From Apoderus coryli (lineage: Eukaryota; Arthropoda; Insecta; Coleoptera; Attelabidae), in contig OU452199.1 of assembly GCA_911728435.2 (NCBI GenBank), forward strand, positions 39,071,253-39,135,252: DNA of 64,000 nt. Reading direction: 5' to 3'. A program made the translations under genes and the position numbers. Position 1 is the stretch's first letter; each line of letters starts with the position of its first letter. Shown here piece after piece: positions 1 through 11,484 of this stretch. Below the pieces are notes generated by a model that saw only the letters and a program-made list of their open reading frames with translations, was not told the origin of the DNA and made no database searches.

Positions 1-1127
1 TTTTTTTTTATTAAAAATTAATTAAACGTCCAACTGACAACTGGTATAAAAATGTCGCGTAGATTTGGTATTGCATCTAACGATGCAATTAATGATGTTA
101 TATCTAATAATATACCAAAAAATACAATACTCCTCGGGCCTTGATAAATACTCAAAATTTTGTCATAGAGAATCCTTCAAGCCAGTTGCTGAAGGATAAT
201 AGCCCTCGGCCTGCGCACGCTTTCGGCATTCTCTGTAACAACATTATCTCGGTATTATCAAGACCCTAGGGGTATCACTACTGATAATTCGACAAAATAC
301 GCAGTAACAACTTTTTTGGGACCGGGAAGTCCATAAAACGATTATAGGGAATTCGTATTTTTCTCGAGATTCCAGATTTGCAAAGTCGGGGGGCCGATTT
401 TATTTTTAATATTCATCGTTGACATAGGTAACCAATATTATAAGGTTCAGTGAATGTTCAACACAACAATATCCTATTCCCTATAGAAAATAATTCATTG
501 AAAATTTATCAATCGAAAAATACGCTTACATAACTTACCTGAAAAAAACTGCGTGAAAACTCTTGGCATATACTAGCGAAAACTTTATAGTTTTACAAAA
601 AGCGATCGTACAAGTTGCTCTTCTAGAAGATAGAACGCGTGCTGAATACACAATGACTTGTCATCTATTTTGATCAAACTTCAGCTTAAAATTCAACAGT
701 CGTAGTTGGTTATTCAAAGGAGAAAGGTGAAACAGTATTTTTAGTGCGTTCGCAAATTGGTCAATTTATCGGAAGCCTCTAAAAGGTGTCCCAAAGTAAA
801 TACAGGATTTAATTGTAGGTGATTTGCCAGTATTCAGAAATTTAAAGTATAAATGTTGCTTTTAAACGTATAAAATAAAATACGAGGACCACCATATTTT
901 GAGCCTATAGTACATATCGAAAACACAGTAATTATTCATTGAAAGTTAATTTATTGTTTCACGAAATATTCATCTTTATGAACCATTTGTCATAACATTT
1001 TTTCCAATTGGTTATTTAAGGATTTGGGGGATGAATCCATTTTAACCAAAAATTAATGGGTTCAACCTATGCAGAGAAGCCTCCACCTGGAAATGGTCTT
1101 ATTCGTCTCAGGAGACTTCAAAATGGT
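1..1127. other. No gene recognised
   Basis: AT-rich sequence without a convincing reading frame in either strand. The last 90 bases before 1128 resemble 3127-3270 (shared GACTTCAAAATGGTTAT and loosely similar sequence before it), so at least the right part is an interspersed repeat rather than unique DNA. Confidence 0.5.
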
Positions 1128-2450
1128 TATATAATAATAATAATACATTTATTTGCATTCAAACGATAACAACAAGATTAAGTGAGAATATCATAAATAC
1201 ATAACATAATAATTAATTGATATGCAAAATGGAGTTGAAAACAATTCATTAGAGTTCTAAGTTCAACCCCAAAATTCATAACTTTAGAACCAAATTTCTA
1301 ATACGTCCAACCAATAACTGCACTCCTTAGCCATGCCTTTTACTACAATCAAAGTTTACTACTTTCCACAAAAAATCTGAAAAGAAAAATTAAACAAAAA
1401 ACCTCTTTGAAGTCCAAAAGTCGATTCCTGTATTTAAACTTAAAAGTTGTAACCCCTAACTTTTTGAAGTCCTCTGGTATGTTATTGTATAGTATATAAA
1501 TTTGGTAAGTAAATGATCTCTTGAATAATGAAGTTTTGTGAGGCGGAGGGGAATAAGTCCGCGAAAACGTAAGTTCAACGTATGAATATCAGTCCTATAT
1601 TTAATTTTATTGGAGAGGTATGGAAGACGATGATTATTTATTATATTAAGAAATAAAACTAACGAATGTAGCTTTCTTCGATCCTGCATGCTCAGCCACA
1701 TAGCCTCCCTCAATTTGTGCGAAACGGGCTCAAATTTTCTAATTCCATACACGATTCTAAGGCATGATCTCTGAACCTTTTGAATTCTGTCTTTATCAGA
1801 ACAATCTAGGCACGGTCCATACACAACATCACAGAAGTTAAAGTAGCTTAGGACTAAACTATCGGCAAGTTTTTTTTTCTAAGGTTGTGATACTAGATGC
1901 CTATGGGGATATAACATCTTTAATGACGAATATGCTCTCTGAATATTGATGCTCACATGCTTCTTAAACCGCAACTCCAACAGGCGCCTGTTTTTACCAA
2001 AGACAAAAACGGCAGACTTAGAGGCATTGATCATGAGACCGTGCTTTTGAGAGAGCTCCACAATTCTGTTAATATCCTCGTTAATATCTTGATTAGCAAG
2101 ATAATAGTCGTCATAAGTAAAGCTGTAGTAAATTTGCCGGCCATCTGCACATATATGCTACTTGCGATGCTTTAAACTTGGCCCTATGTAGCATGTGTAA
2201 ATGTTAAACAATAAAGGTGAAAGTATTGAGCCTTGTGGAACTCCACACGTCTGTCTTTCCTTAAAAGATTCCCCGTTACTTGTTTGAACAAATTGAAACC
2301 TGTTTTGCAAATAGCTGTGAAAGAATCTGATTGACTGTTCAGAAAACCCAACAAATTTCAAAACGGATAGAAGCGTTTCATGATCAATTGTGTCAAATGC
2401 CTGAGAATAATCCAACAGCACAAGCACCGTGCTTTATATACAATTTTTTT
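1128..2450 (-). mobile_element. Non-LTR retrotransposon fragment A, 5'-truncated
   Basis: The 3' end is the (TAA)n run at 1130-1146, followed leftwards-to-rightwards by an untranslated tail and then the C-terminal half of a reverse transcriptase read on the minus strand. Endonuclease and ORF1 are missing, the usual result of incomplete target-primed reverse transcription. The C-terminal region is clearly related to the longer element at 34110-37770, so both belong to the same broad family (jockey/CR1/I-like; the clade is not resolved by eye). The 5' boundary near 2450 is approximate. Confidence 0.8.
1456..2427 (-). pseudogene. Reverse transcriptase, C-terminal part, broken (non-LTR)
   Basis: Three pieces in different frames form one RT. 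The most 5' piece (2427-2158) carries the motif LLDYSQAFDTIDHETL, which holds the first catalytic aspartate, and GVPQGSILSPLLFN. The YDD-type active-site box lies at about 2107-2115, in another frame. The piece at 2061-1879 holds the region with GLMINASKS, and 1824-1456 holds the C-terminal YGPCL...GIRKFEPVSHKLR block. At least two frameshifts separate them, so this copy cannot encode an enzyme. The C-terminal block is closely mirrored at 34347-35189, which supports the identification. Confidence 0.85.
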
Positions 2451-4226
2451 TCCTGGTCGGGAGAGTAATAAGTGCATAATTGGCCATCTCTTATGACTTT
2501 ACATTTAGGGAGATCAAACACCCTTAGTTTAATAAATTCAATTTAAGTTTCACACTCTTCTCATTGCTATTCACAATAGTTCAAACTCACTAACTGTCGA
2601 GCATATACAAACGCAAAGTTAGGAATAGCAGGCAATTGTAACATAGGGTTTGCTCTTAACTGCCTTATTAGTAAGACCGTTTGAATAATTTGTTACTTGT
2701 TAGAGAGTCAATGAATTAAATGTTCTGAATATTCAATGTATCTTCGAATAATATTGCTATAGTATATTGTGCAACGACCATGAAATAACATATTTCCTAC
2801 GAGTATGATCGTTTGCAGCATAAGCCGCAGGCGAGTTTTTTGAAACTTAGCTATACTCGCCCTGTTGGCGTAAGCGTAAATATGATGAGTTAAAAGTATT
2901 AAATTAACTAGGTGGTTTTAATATATTCACTATCACTGTTTTTCGTTATATAAATAGCTTTGAAATCTTCGAAATTAGCGAAATAATTTAAACTGTCAAT
3001 TTGGTTTGTTTGTATTGTCGGTGTTGCTATGGTGATTTTTCATAATCGATGATTTTGTCATTACCTGAAAATTTACCCGTGCATCGTTAAATATTTCCCA
3101 CTAGTCGCCCAGCAACTGAAACTGTGGGTTCATCCTAGGATAGCCCCAAACTCACATACGAAAACTGAGCTCAATCGGTTGAAGTGTTTAGGCGCTATCG
3201 TAGAAGAATAAATACAAACTTCCATCTTGAAATGGTTTTAATCCACTAAGGGGACTTCAAAATGGTTATATCCGTCTTTAACTCATTTTTTTAATGCCGT
3301 TCACAATACTTTCCCTATAGATCGGAAAAGTAATATTTTTTCATTAAATATATCTATAATATATGAAAATCTGGCGTCATTTATATTATACCTGCGCTCT
3401 TGAGTTTCCCAACTAGCATATCAATTATGTTTCTTATTGTGTATTATAAAGAAAGTACGAAATTTGCAAATGATAAAGGAATACAAAACATCAACATATT
3501 GGCAACACAAATTTTGCTCTTCTTGTAGTTTCATGCTCGGTCTCTATACGTAATTGCCATATTATGTTTTCAAGTACACCTACGCCTATGTTAATTTATA
3601 GTATAAAATTAACAATGGGCAACTAGCAGGGCATCGACGTTGTGATTCCACCAGCACCAACGCGTTTTGTAAATGAAGGTCACCAGACAACTTCAAATGG
3701 ATTTCTCTGGCCTTCGCCTCTGGTCTTCTGATGTGAGCTATAACCATCCAAGAAATTGTTTTTTACATTGTCGTCGATATTACAAATACCTCTTATGTTT
3801 CTGTAGGAAGAACAAGCTCTTCCTGCCAATGTCAGATGCAAAATAGTGTTTGAAAGATGAGATTTACATAACCATCTTACATCGTGCGGGGTCTTCCGAA
3901 ATAGGATCTCAAAGAGCCTTAAGGGGAGGCGTAAATTCCTCGAATATCATTTACCACTAGCAAAAGAACAGCCTCAGCCTCTTGCTAAGTGCTAAGGTCT
4001 TTATAAATTTGTACAATGTAAAATTGAATCTGATGTTATTGATCTTACATCTGCCTAAAAATGTGTCCATTTTACCGCTATTGGGTCCACATAGTGGACA
4101 TTTTCACTTTGTTTTTGGCCAAAAAGAAGACAGTGAGCAGAACTTTAATATTTGGCGTGCTTATTTCGGACATGGCTCTTCTGGTCGCTTGCATACCATC
4201 TGAATAATTTACTTGGCATAAGCTAA
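2451..4226. other. Intergenic, no gene; repeat fragment at 3127-3270
   Basis: No supported coding region. 3127-3270 carries the GGGTTCATCCTAGG motif and the GACTTCAAAATGGTTATAT block, both also found elsewhere in the window (40947 and 63275; 1109), which marks it as repeat-derived. Confidence 0.4.
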
Positions 4227-4385
4227 CTAATAAGCGTCAGCCTCAGCAACTTCTTTAATAGTGATATGACGCTCCTGCGTATCAATTTTCTTCACTGCCT
4301 CAACACTTGCATTGATTGTTGACGTGCCGCTACGTCCAGAGCGGACATTGTTATTAACATCTTCTCGGCTTTCTGTAAATAACTC
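4227..4385 (-). pseudogene. mariner transposase fragment (N-terminal HTH region)
   Basis: A minus-strand frame ending at the TAG at 4227-4229 reads ESREDVNNNVRSGRSG, then EAVKKIDTQERHITIKEVAE. This matches the linker between the two helix-turn-helix motifs of mariner transposases (typically REDV...GRPxTS, then a KKxxxxxRRITIREVAxx helix). Only about 50 codons survive and no DDD catalytic region is nearby. It differs in sequence from the mariner at 10560-12655, so it is a second lineage. Confidence 0.6.
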
Positions 4386-5074
4386 TCAAAACATATCTAA
4401 CCTTTATATTATCTGTCAAAAACCAACTAAACATGCAAAACGGCTGATAATGTCCAAGGCGCATTAACTGTATAGGTTGGCTCGAGTGATCTTGACCTAC
4501 CACAAGCAATCTACGTCACCGGCGACCGGCTTGCTTTATCACGGCCTTATTTACAGTTATAAACATCTATCTATGGACTAGAAGTTCTAAGTTATTACAA
4601 TAATTTTAAATTTATGTTTAGAGAGTTACAAACTTTGTCTATGTTTTGTTTTGCTGAATACATTTCAAAACTTTCACATCGTGTATGATATTGTCCTTTA
4701 TAAAAAAGATCTTTATACACAATATAGGTAATAAACAATAATATTCACCAAAACACCAAAATGTCTAAACTCTTATTCGAAGAAGTATAAAATTCTTTTA
4801 GTAACAGCTCACAACACTATCGTAACGAAAACGCCAATCTCAAAACAATAAACGATAAACTATATTTGCGCAAATCTAGTGGCCACAGAACTCCGGTCGC
4901 CGCTGACGTCACGACCCCCGCGCAATCCCCTCGCCTTAAAGCTGCTCAACATATTATGTTAGGGACAATTGTACCAACATAACAAAAAGAAAAATCAAAA
5001 TCCAAATGTAAGCCCGCGAAATATGAAAATATAGCAAAGAATGTTTTGATTGTAAGGATTTGTTTTTAAAATGT

Positions 5075-5224
5075 TCATTCAAAATTCTCTTTGTACCATT
5101 TGTTAGGATCGTTGCCCCGTTTGATTCCTCCAACGCTGGATTTGTTAACTGAATTAAAAGCAAGTCCAAGAAAAAGTAGAAGAAGAAGCGAAGATCGCAT
5201 CATACCACAACGTGTGTAAATCAT
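5075..5224 (-). CDS. Possible small secreted peptide (49 aa)
   Basis: An open frame starts at ATG 5224 and ends at TGA 5075. The N-terminus begins MIYTRC, then MMRSSLLLLLFLGLAFN, which is a textbook signal peptide: a positive residue and then nine or more hydrophobic residues. The rest is a short hydrophilic tail containing a basic IKRG and ending WYKENFE. A TATATA stretch lies about 120 bases upstream on the minus strand (near 5345), followed by GC-richer sequence unlike its surroundings. I recognise no family. It could be a first exon, a peptide precursor or chance. The signal-like segment is the only evidence. Confidence 0.3.
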   Translation of the reverse strand: MIYTRCGMMRSSLLLLLFLGLAFNSVNKSSVGGIKRGNDPNKWYKENFE

Positions 5225-6880
5225 CATCCTCGAAATGTACGGTCCCACAGCGCGAAATATTTCACTCTGCTGTCGATATTTTACAGATGATCATACTATT
5301 CTTCTCCTGACGTTGTCGTCGGCGACACGAAAGTAGGCGGGCGTATATAGAATATTTCTAACGTGAGAACAATTTGAAATATGGTTGGAGGCATTTTTTT
5401 ATTTCAATTCTGTTATCTGGAAGCACATTTCTATGGCGCCACAATAATGTGTCTAAATTGATGGAATACCTTCCATAGGTGGAACAATGCAAATGAGTTA
5501 TACGTGCCAAATTTTCATACTCAAATTCATTCAGTATTCCCTCCAGTATTTCATTATCCAATGCCATTTCATTGTTAACCCCTGTAATATGCTTTGAAAC
5601 GAAAATTCGAGGTGGTTTAGAAAATTTGGGCGCAATTCATTCTCGGAAAATACTGATTCATAAACTTGTTGGGGACATGCAAAAAATAATCAAAAGGAGG
5701 TCTTGTTCAAGGCTGAAATATTTCAACATTAAAAATTTATCAAAGTAAAGAAGGCAAACGTCCTACAAATCATGACAATCTCAATCGCAACACGACAAGC
5801 CAGTAATGAGGAAGACCATTGGCTAGTCTACAACAAAGGTTGCTCATTGTTTCCGAATTTCAACCGGGAGATCCTGGATTTTAGGAGTTGGGAGTTGCGT
5901 GATATATAAATAATATATTCCTTCAAGCCAGAGCAATTGAATGTTTTTGGATTCCATTGGGTCAGAGAGCTGTTCAACCTAACAACAAATTTTCCTTAAG
6001 AACTGCCCAAAAGAGTCCCCTTAGTTACATTCAATGCATCAGCAATTTTTCGAGTGGCTTCACTGTTCTTTGCTCCAGCTAACGTTTCGGTGATCAGCCT
6101 GTCAGCCTTCTAAGATCGTGAACGCGGATAAACGTAGGTTAAAGTTGCTCTAAGGAAACAGCCAGAACGATCAGCAAAACGTTCGCTAGTATTAATTTCA
6201 CATAGAAACTTTCCGGTTCAAAATTGCCTATTGTTAGTGTATGCATAAGAAAAACTCCTTTCTGGAACTTGTTTTGTGGAGCTTTGACTTTTATTGTTAC
6301 CAGGTTTGCTCTAATATACGACAGTCATTTGGTTCCAACTTTCAATACTTTTTTTTTATTTGAAATTTAAACCGCTACAGGATCTTGATTTCTGGTAATT
6401 TCTCGTAAAATAGTTACACTACGACACTGCTAGATACGGTGCTAACAGTTTACCTTCGAGGCAGATTTATGGCTCCAGCCAGACGCCACATAGTTTCTCC
6501 TCTAAGTGTTTCCATCGATTCGAATCCAGACTGATTGTATTTATGACAAGCCGATCTAAAAGATTGGATTTCGAACGTGGTATTTCTCTCCTTATTCCTA
6601 TTTTTTGCTTTTAGCTAATCTACTTTTTTTTACTGTTTACTGAATGAGTTTCACATGAAGCGAGTTTCATTACCTCTAACAAAAAGACGTGGACGGTAAA
6701 AATAACCGATTAGTATATTTAATGGTATATTATTTATATACACGCAAGTAGAATATTTTTTCTTATTTTTTTTTGCTACGATTAATAAATATAAGAATTA
6801 ATTATAACTGATATAACCCACACAAATTGCTCTCAATAATTATTGTTATTAATATTTATTATGCCTTGAGCATAATTATT
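5225..6880. other. Intergenic, no recognised gene
   Basis: Only short frames occur. A 69-codon minus frame at 5358-5567 resembles nothing I know. A hammerhead-like relic lies at 6081-6110 and is listed separately. Confidence 0.4.
6081..6110 (-). ncRNA. Degenerate Penelope-type hammerhead-like motif
   Basis: On the minus strand the order is CTGACAGG, a short loop, then CCGAAACG. This is the arrangement seen in the better copies at 10298, 28881 and 33523, with a GG/CC stem closing directly before GAAACG. The CUGANGA box is altered here, so it is probably not catalytic. No other Penelope sequence is visible next to it. Confidence 0.3.
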
Positions 6881-6885
6881 GATAA

Positions 6886-7221
6886 TTATGCTAGATGGTT
6901 TAGATTTGAGTTATCAATACATTGATTATTACTGTTAAAATTACAATTTTCGGTATTATTTACTGTGAGTAAATTATCACTTTCTACATAAAAAGATACT
7001 GACGTCATTGGATTGTTTCGGAATATTTTATTTGCCATATTTTTCTTATTCTCTAGTGAGTTGTCCACATAACTTTCGCTACTGTAGATGATTGCCATCA
7101 ACCATGTTTTTTTATCGCTAGCAAGTTTGCACCTGAGTCGGCGAGTAGCGTGGCTGATGTGCGCCCATTGAGGTGGGGGGAGACGCTCTAACGTGGCCAA
7201 AAGCGGGTGCAGGTACGCCAT
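6886..7221 (-). CDS. Hypothetical frame, 111 codons
   Basis: The frame runs from ATG 7221 to a stop at 6886. It begins MAYLHPLLATLERLPPP and becomes asparagine and serine rich toward the end. Its start lies in the GC-richer block next to the THAP-type element, and the ATG sits inside a repeated CGCCATATTGGTAT sequence. The lower half is AT-rich like surrounding non-coding DNA. No domain is recognised. It may be a chance frame over a promoter region. Confidence 0.15.
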   Translation of the reverse strand: MAYLHPLLATLERLPPPQWAHISHATRRLRCKLASDKKTWLMAIIYSSESYVDNSLENKKNMANKIFRNNPMTSVSFYVESDNLLTVNNTENCNFNSNNQCIDNSNLNHLA

Positions 7222-8448
7222 ATTGGTATACGATATCTATCATTTGTCGTGCTTTCAAGTTTATAGTGTTATTTACGAGTATTTTACAAGTTTATTTAAG
7301 TTTTTCGTGTTTTTTTGGACGGTTATTTGACAATATACTATAATGGTGTCCTGTGCTGTGCGTAGTTGCAGTAGTAGAAGTGAAATCGACCAGAAAATAT
7401 CAGAAATAACGTTTCATAGGTATGTACGAAATATTGTAAACATTGTACATGGACGTATTTAGGGTTTTTTTAGGCGAACTTATTGAAACACATTATTATA
7501 GGAGTCTGGTAGCATTCTCTTTCTGCACTGAACAATTGATACGTGCATTGTAGTTTATTTTTTTTTTACAAATTCCTTTACTTGATTTCTACTCTCAAAC
7601 TCTCTACTTTTTCATCACTTTCTAGCAAAAAGACCCCTAAATGTGTGTTAAAAACATATTCTGGTTTTTAGATTTCCTAAAGATCCTGCTTGTAGACATA
7701 TCTGGACAGAATATGTGTCTCGAATTAATTGGATACCAACGAGAAATGTACACAAATATAATTTATCCAGATCATGATTATCTTCCTGGACCATTTTCTG
7801 AATTTTCGAAATTCATTATTGTTTATATTGCTGGATTTGTTGTTTTTAGTTTAAAGAAGCAAATTATTTGCAGAGAATGTCGAGATGCATTAAAAAGTGT
7901 TATTCTTTTATTAAAATGAAGGCAAAAAAAGGATTTACAAATTCCTTCAAAAGATGTTTTAGACGTTTGCTTCCAATCCGAAAAGATGATAAAAATCTTG
8001 TAGTAGCTACTAATGAAAAGTTGTCCGCAGGATTCATAATAAACCTTGTTTTAAAGGAATTTGTAAATAGTAATATTTTTCCTAATTTAGTTGTGCACGG
8101 TTTTGATGAAATCAGTGTTTGATAACCATATACATTTACTGATCAAATCTATTGCGACTAAATATGTTAATACCAGGATGTATTATTTAAGTAAAAATAA
8201 AGTGGATAAGCATAGCGCAACATTTAAATAAAATTGTTTTGTTTAAGGGGTATTAATATATAATTTATAAAGTACTAACGTCTTTTATTCCTGGATTTAG
8301 GTATCAAATATCAATAATTACCTATATTTAAGTATTTTGTACACTGCATAATATTTCAAAATAAAGTATAAACCCAAGCTGCAAATTAAAAACAAAAACG
8401 TCAACAAAAATAGTTAGTCCGGCTCTGGAGAATTCGCCATATTGGTAT
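7216..8448 (+). mobile_element. Possible extent of the P/THAP-like element
   Basis: The 14-base sequence CGCCATATTGGTAT occurs at 7216-7229 and again, same orientation, at 8435-8448, bracketing the broken transposase. Related GC-rich text (GCGGGTGCA versus ACCCGTTTC with GCACCC) flanks both. Whether these are element ends or shared promoter-like sequence is unclear, because P elements normally have inverted ends and 8-base target duplications. Confidence 0.25.
7343..8120 (+). pseudogene. P-element/THAP9-like transposase, internally deleted
   Basis: Exon 1 (7343-7419) encodes MVSCAVRSCSSRSE and ends in TFH plus AG before a GTATGT donor. Exon 2 starts at 7672 after TTTTTAG and reads FPKDPACRHIWTEYVSRINW, so the THAP module continues across a phase-2 intron with the conserved FP and Trp residues. 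The zinc-ligand Cys-x2-His block that should follow is damaged by a frame change near 7765. From about 7800 the sequence matches the C-terminal region of P-element-type transposases (YIAGFVVFSLKKQIICREC), with a further frame change near 7918 before PSKDVLDVCFQSEK. The RNase H-like catalytic core is absent. It resembles the internally deleted copies known for P elements. A polyadenylation signal AATAAA occurs at 8208. Confidence 0.65.
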
Positions 8449-8519
8449 GCGCTTACGCCCCACCCAATGCACCCGTTTCTGTACAATGTAAAATAATGCT
8501 TATAGCGTCTCCTTATATC

Positions 8520-8918
8520 TCAATGTGTGCGCCGGAAACAGTGACAGGTGTCTAGGCGCGCATTAGGCAGATTTAGAAACTCTGCAATTTTATACGGAAT
8601 TTTGCCGATTGTGTTTTTGCCAACTGACTCTATAGAACATTTAAAATTTGTGTACGTAAGAAATAGTTTATCATGTTTGACGTGCGACGGCCTTAAAGAA
8701 GCATACTTTTGATAAATGTTAAAAATATTCACTCCATTTTCAAGACATTTATTAGTGATCGCGAGCGTTCTCGGAATTTTGGTTTTTGTCTCTGGAACCG
8801 ATACAACTATGCAATCATCGTTGACTAGAATATCAGCAACTCTCATATTGGTTATTTCAATCCTTCGACAAGAACTATAAATGCCCATTAGCAATGCAAC
8901 CAAAATTATTTGTAACAA
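8520..8918 (-). pseudogene. Crypton-like tyrosine recombinase fragment
   Basis: A 132-codon minus frame matches the catalytic domain of tyrosine recombinases of the Crypton type. It contains LLMGIYSSCRRIEITNM with the first catalytic Arg, a TKTKIPRTLAI strand (the usual lysine-bearing beta hairpin), and TCHCFRRTH near the end, which corresponds to the H-x-x-R box. The frame stops just after this box, so the final nucleophilic tyrosine is not encoded. The N-terminal arm is also missing. It is therefore a truncated relic. DIRS-type recombinases share these motifs and cannot be excluded. Confidence 0.6.
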
Positions 8919-10279
8919 ATTACATATTAAGTTATTTTAACTCATTAAACATTTGCAAGTAGGCGAAAAAAAATATTTAAATACCTGCATACATGTATAG
9001 GTACGGTATAAAAGAAATAAATAAATAAAATAAAAATATCAGAATTCCTTTGAAAATTAAAGCCGGTTTATTAATAGATGCGAAGATATGCGTAAATTAT
9101 ACAAAAGTGAAGAAAGAAGTACTCTCTAAAGGATAAATAAATTAAAATGCGCAAATTAAGTAATAAAATGTTTAAATAACATTTGTGCTGCGCCTTGTAG
9201 CTTGTAGCAAACACATATAAATTTCTCTTTGTCACAGCAATGAGTCACTCGGTTAGCTCCTGTTTTAATTGAAGTGTATAAATTGGAGTTTCTTAGTAGG
9301 GTAACAATAAAACTTTAGCAAACAGGAACTACGTATGTCACGAATTTCTTGTCGCACGTCCTTATTTTCTAGAGTGCTATGAACATTTTGGTAGAAGACG
9401 GAGAAAGCAGAAAGAAAAACTTGATTTATTCATAAAGTTTTTGGAAGTTGCTTTTGAGCATAATGTATTGTCAGTTTTGTGCAATAACGTTGCAATATAA
9501 ATAACATAGGTGTTTTTTATTTTGCAGCCTTAAAATGCACCTATTTAGGTCATTTTTCTTTATTTTTTTTTTAGTGTAGCCTAAACCATAATAGATAGAG
9601 CAAAACTAAGTAACACGTCACGTTCCATTTTTGGGAGTTTAGTTTTATGCCGTAATCGAAGCGCCGCTAACTTGATTAGTTTTCTTTATACAGGGTGATA
9701 TTCATTTTTGGTCATTTTCATTTTTCCCTTTATATTTCTGTTGCTATTAAAGTTACGTGAAAATTGTTATTATAAAAGTTAGAGATAATTTGATGCTCAA
9801 TGCAGTGGCGTACATATTTTCGAGGTTCTATTGTTTAAGATAACGCTATATCAACATTGTTTTCTGAAATGGGACACTCTATATACAGGGTGTTGCTATA
9901 TTCGACGGACAACGCTCTACCCCAGAAAGCTTTCGCTAATTCATGCATTCCTAGTTGTCTAATTACAGGATGTCAAAAGTTCAAATTTAAAATCGTAAAT
10001 TTACCAATTCAAAAACACCTTAAAAATATTTTTTTGACATTTAGTGATGGATATTTTCACATAAACAATATTTTAAAAAAATAACCAGTGGTATGCTATC
10101 GGGGTTAGTGGCAACTTTTATCCCCCATTTCTTCGACTTGGTGCAGCTATTCAATTGATTCAAAATTCAAAAGATAAATGCCAACTACAGGTTAAAATAT
10201 TAATTATTACCTTGAATGTTAAATCAACCTAAAACTCACCACGAGGAGGTGGCTGCGCCTCGAAGTGGATATTTGGTGT
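8919..10279. other. Intergenic; isolated CAGGGTG element ends
   Basis: No coding region is supported. TACAGGGTGATATTC at 9691 and TACAGGGTGTTGC at 9885 are typical termini of the foldback families abundant here, but no matching inverted partner was found nearby, so these are solo ends or decayed copies. Confidence 0.4.
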
Positions 10280-10284
10280 GAGTT

Positions 10285-10385
10285 CTTAAATAGACCACTG
10301 ATGATGGATTACTATTATTCCGAAACATGCTTTGTTGCTGAGAAGAAAAAAGAGAAAGAGAGGTTATTTTGTGGAGATTGACTTA
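10285..10385 (+). ncRNA. Hammerhead-like motif, Penelope-type repeat copy 1
   Basis: CTGATGA (10298-10304) is followed by T, then a GGA...TCC short stem, then GAAAC (10322-10326), and ACA/TGT can form a short stem III. The CUGANGA and GAAA boxes are the conserved core of hammerhead ribozymes, and such motifs are known from Penelope-like retroelements. Forty bases downstream is TTTTGTGGAGATTGAC, which is shared with the copies at 28881 and 33523, so the three belong to one repeat family. Stem I pairing is weak here. Confidence 0.45.
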
Positions 10386-10704
10386 AATTTTCCAACCCAA
10401 AAGCATATTAGAAACAATTTTTGGAGTTTCGCCGGCTTTTGATAAAAAAATGTTATAGACCGTCGATGCAAAATTAAATGGTAAATTAGTAGAAGGTATT
10501 GTTAAATCAAGATTTTGTCGACACAAAAATGTTGTAAATATTGACATTTAAATCATAATTACGAGGGTTGCCTTTTATATTTCGGACTTAGAGAACAAAA
10601 ACAAATATTTATCATCGAAAATCACTTTATTTTTTTTCAAAATATTCCCCATGAAGATCTATACACTTTTGCATGCGTTTGAACCAATTGTCGAAGCACT
10701 TTTG

Positions 10705-11481
10705 TCACTCTGATTGAAGTATCTCCAAAACATGCATTCTGAATGCAGCAACCGCTTCTTCAGGTGTCGAAAAACGTTGACCTCTCAGTTTGTTTTTTAC
10801 GTACGGGAATAAAAAGAAGTCATTCGGTGCCAAGTCAGGACTATACGACGGATGACTCATCAAATCGATGTTTTGGGTGCTTAAAAATGTAGTTGTTTGA
10901 GCCGATGTGTGAGAGCTCGCATTGTCGTGGTGAAGAGTCATCCGTCTTCAACGGTTGGTTTTCTTGATTTCTTGGAAGACAACTGGCAAACAACTTTTGT
11001 TGGATTTGGCTCATCTTGAAACACCCATACAGTCAACTGCTGTTTACTTTCGGGCTCATACGCGTAAATCCACGATTTATCACCTGTCACGATGTCATAG
11101 ACGTGTTTTGAACCACCGCGATCGTATTCTTTGAGTATTTCTTTCGACCAATTGATCGACACGAGCATTTTTTTGAGCGATTGATAAATTGTGTGGGATC
11201 CAACGCCAACAATTTTTTTTGATAGTCAAATGTTTATGCAATATAGAATGTATGCTAGTCCCACTAATGCCTAAGGTTGTCTCAATCTCTTGATAGGTCA
11301 CATGACGATCTTGCAATATCAGTTCGCGCACAGCATCAATGGTTTTTGGAACAACAACTGATTTTGAACGACCTCCATGAAATTCGTCTTGGAGTGAACT
11401 ACGTCCACGATTGAATTCACCATACCATCGATAAACACTGGTCCTTGATGGAGCGGTAACAAAACAAAGACACACTGACAA
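10705..11481 (-). pseudogene. mariner transposase, broken
   Basis: The minus-strand pieces are an N-terminal DNA-binding region with APSRTSVYRWYGEFNRGR and the second helix-turn-helix (11481-11095), a catalytic part with VTGDKSWIY (11168-10938), and the C-terminal part with LHHDNASSH and SPDLAPNDFFLF (10941-10705). All three catalytic Asp residues of the DD34D triad are visible. Between PNPTKVV and LPVVFQ roughly 45 codons normally found in this family are missing, which removes the segment before the second Asp. Frameshifts near 11170 and 10950 and the insertion at the N-terminus also inactivate it. Family membership is firm. Confidence 0.85.
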
Positions 11482-11484
11482 TAG

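Noticed and set aside
5358..5567. 69-codon minus frame
   Set aside because: No family recognised and no promoter or splice support.
7216..8448. Calling the two CGCCATATTGGTAT copies a target-site duplication
   Set aside because: Fourteen bases is too long for a P-element duplication and related promoter-like sequence extends around both copies.
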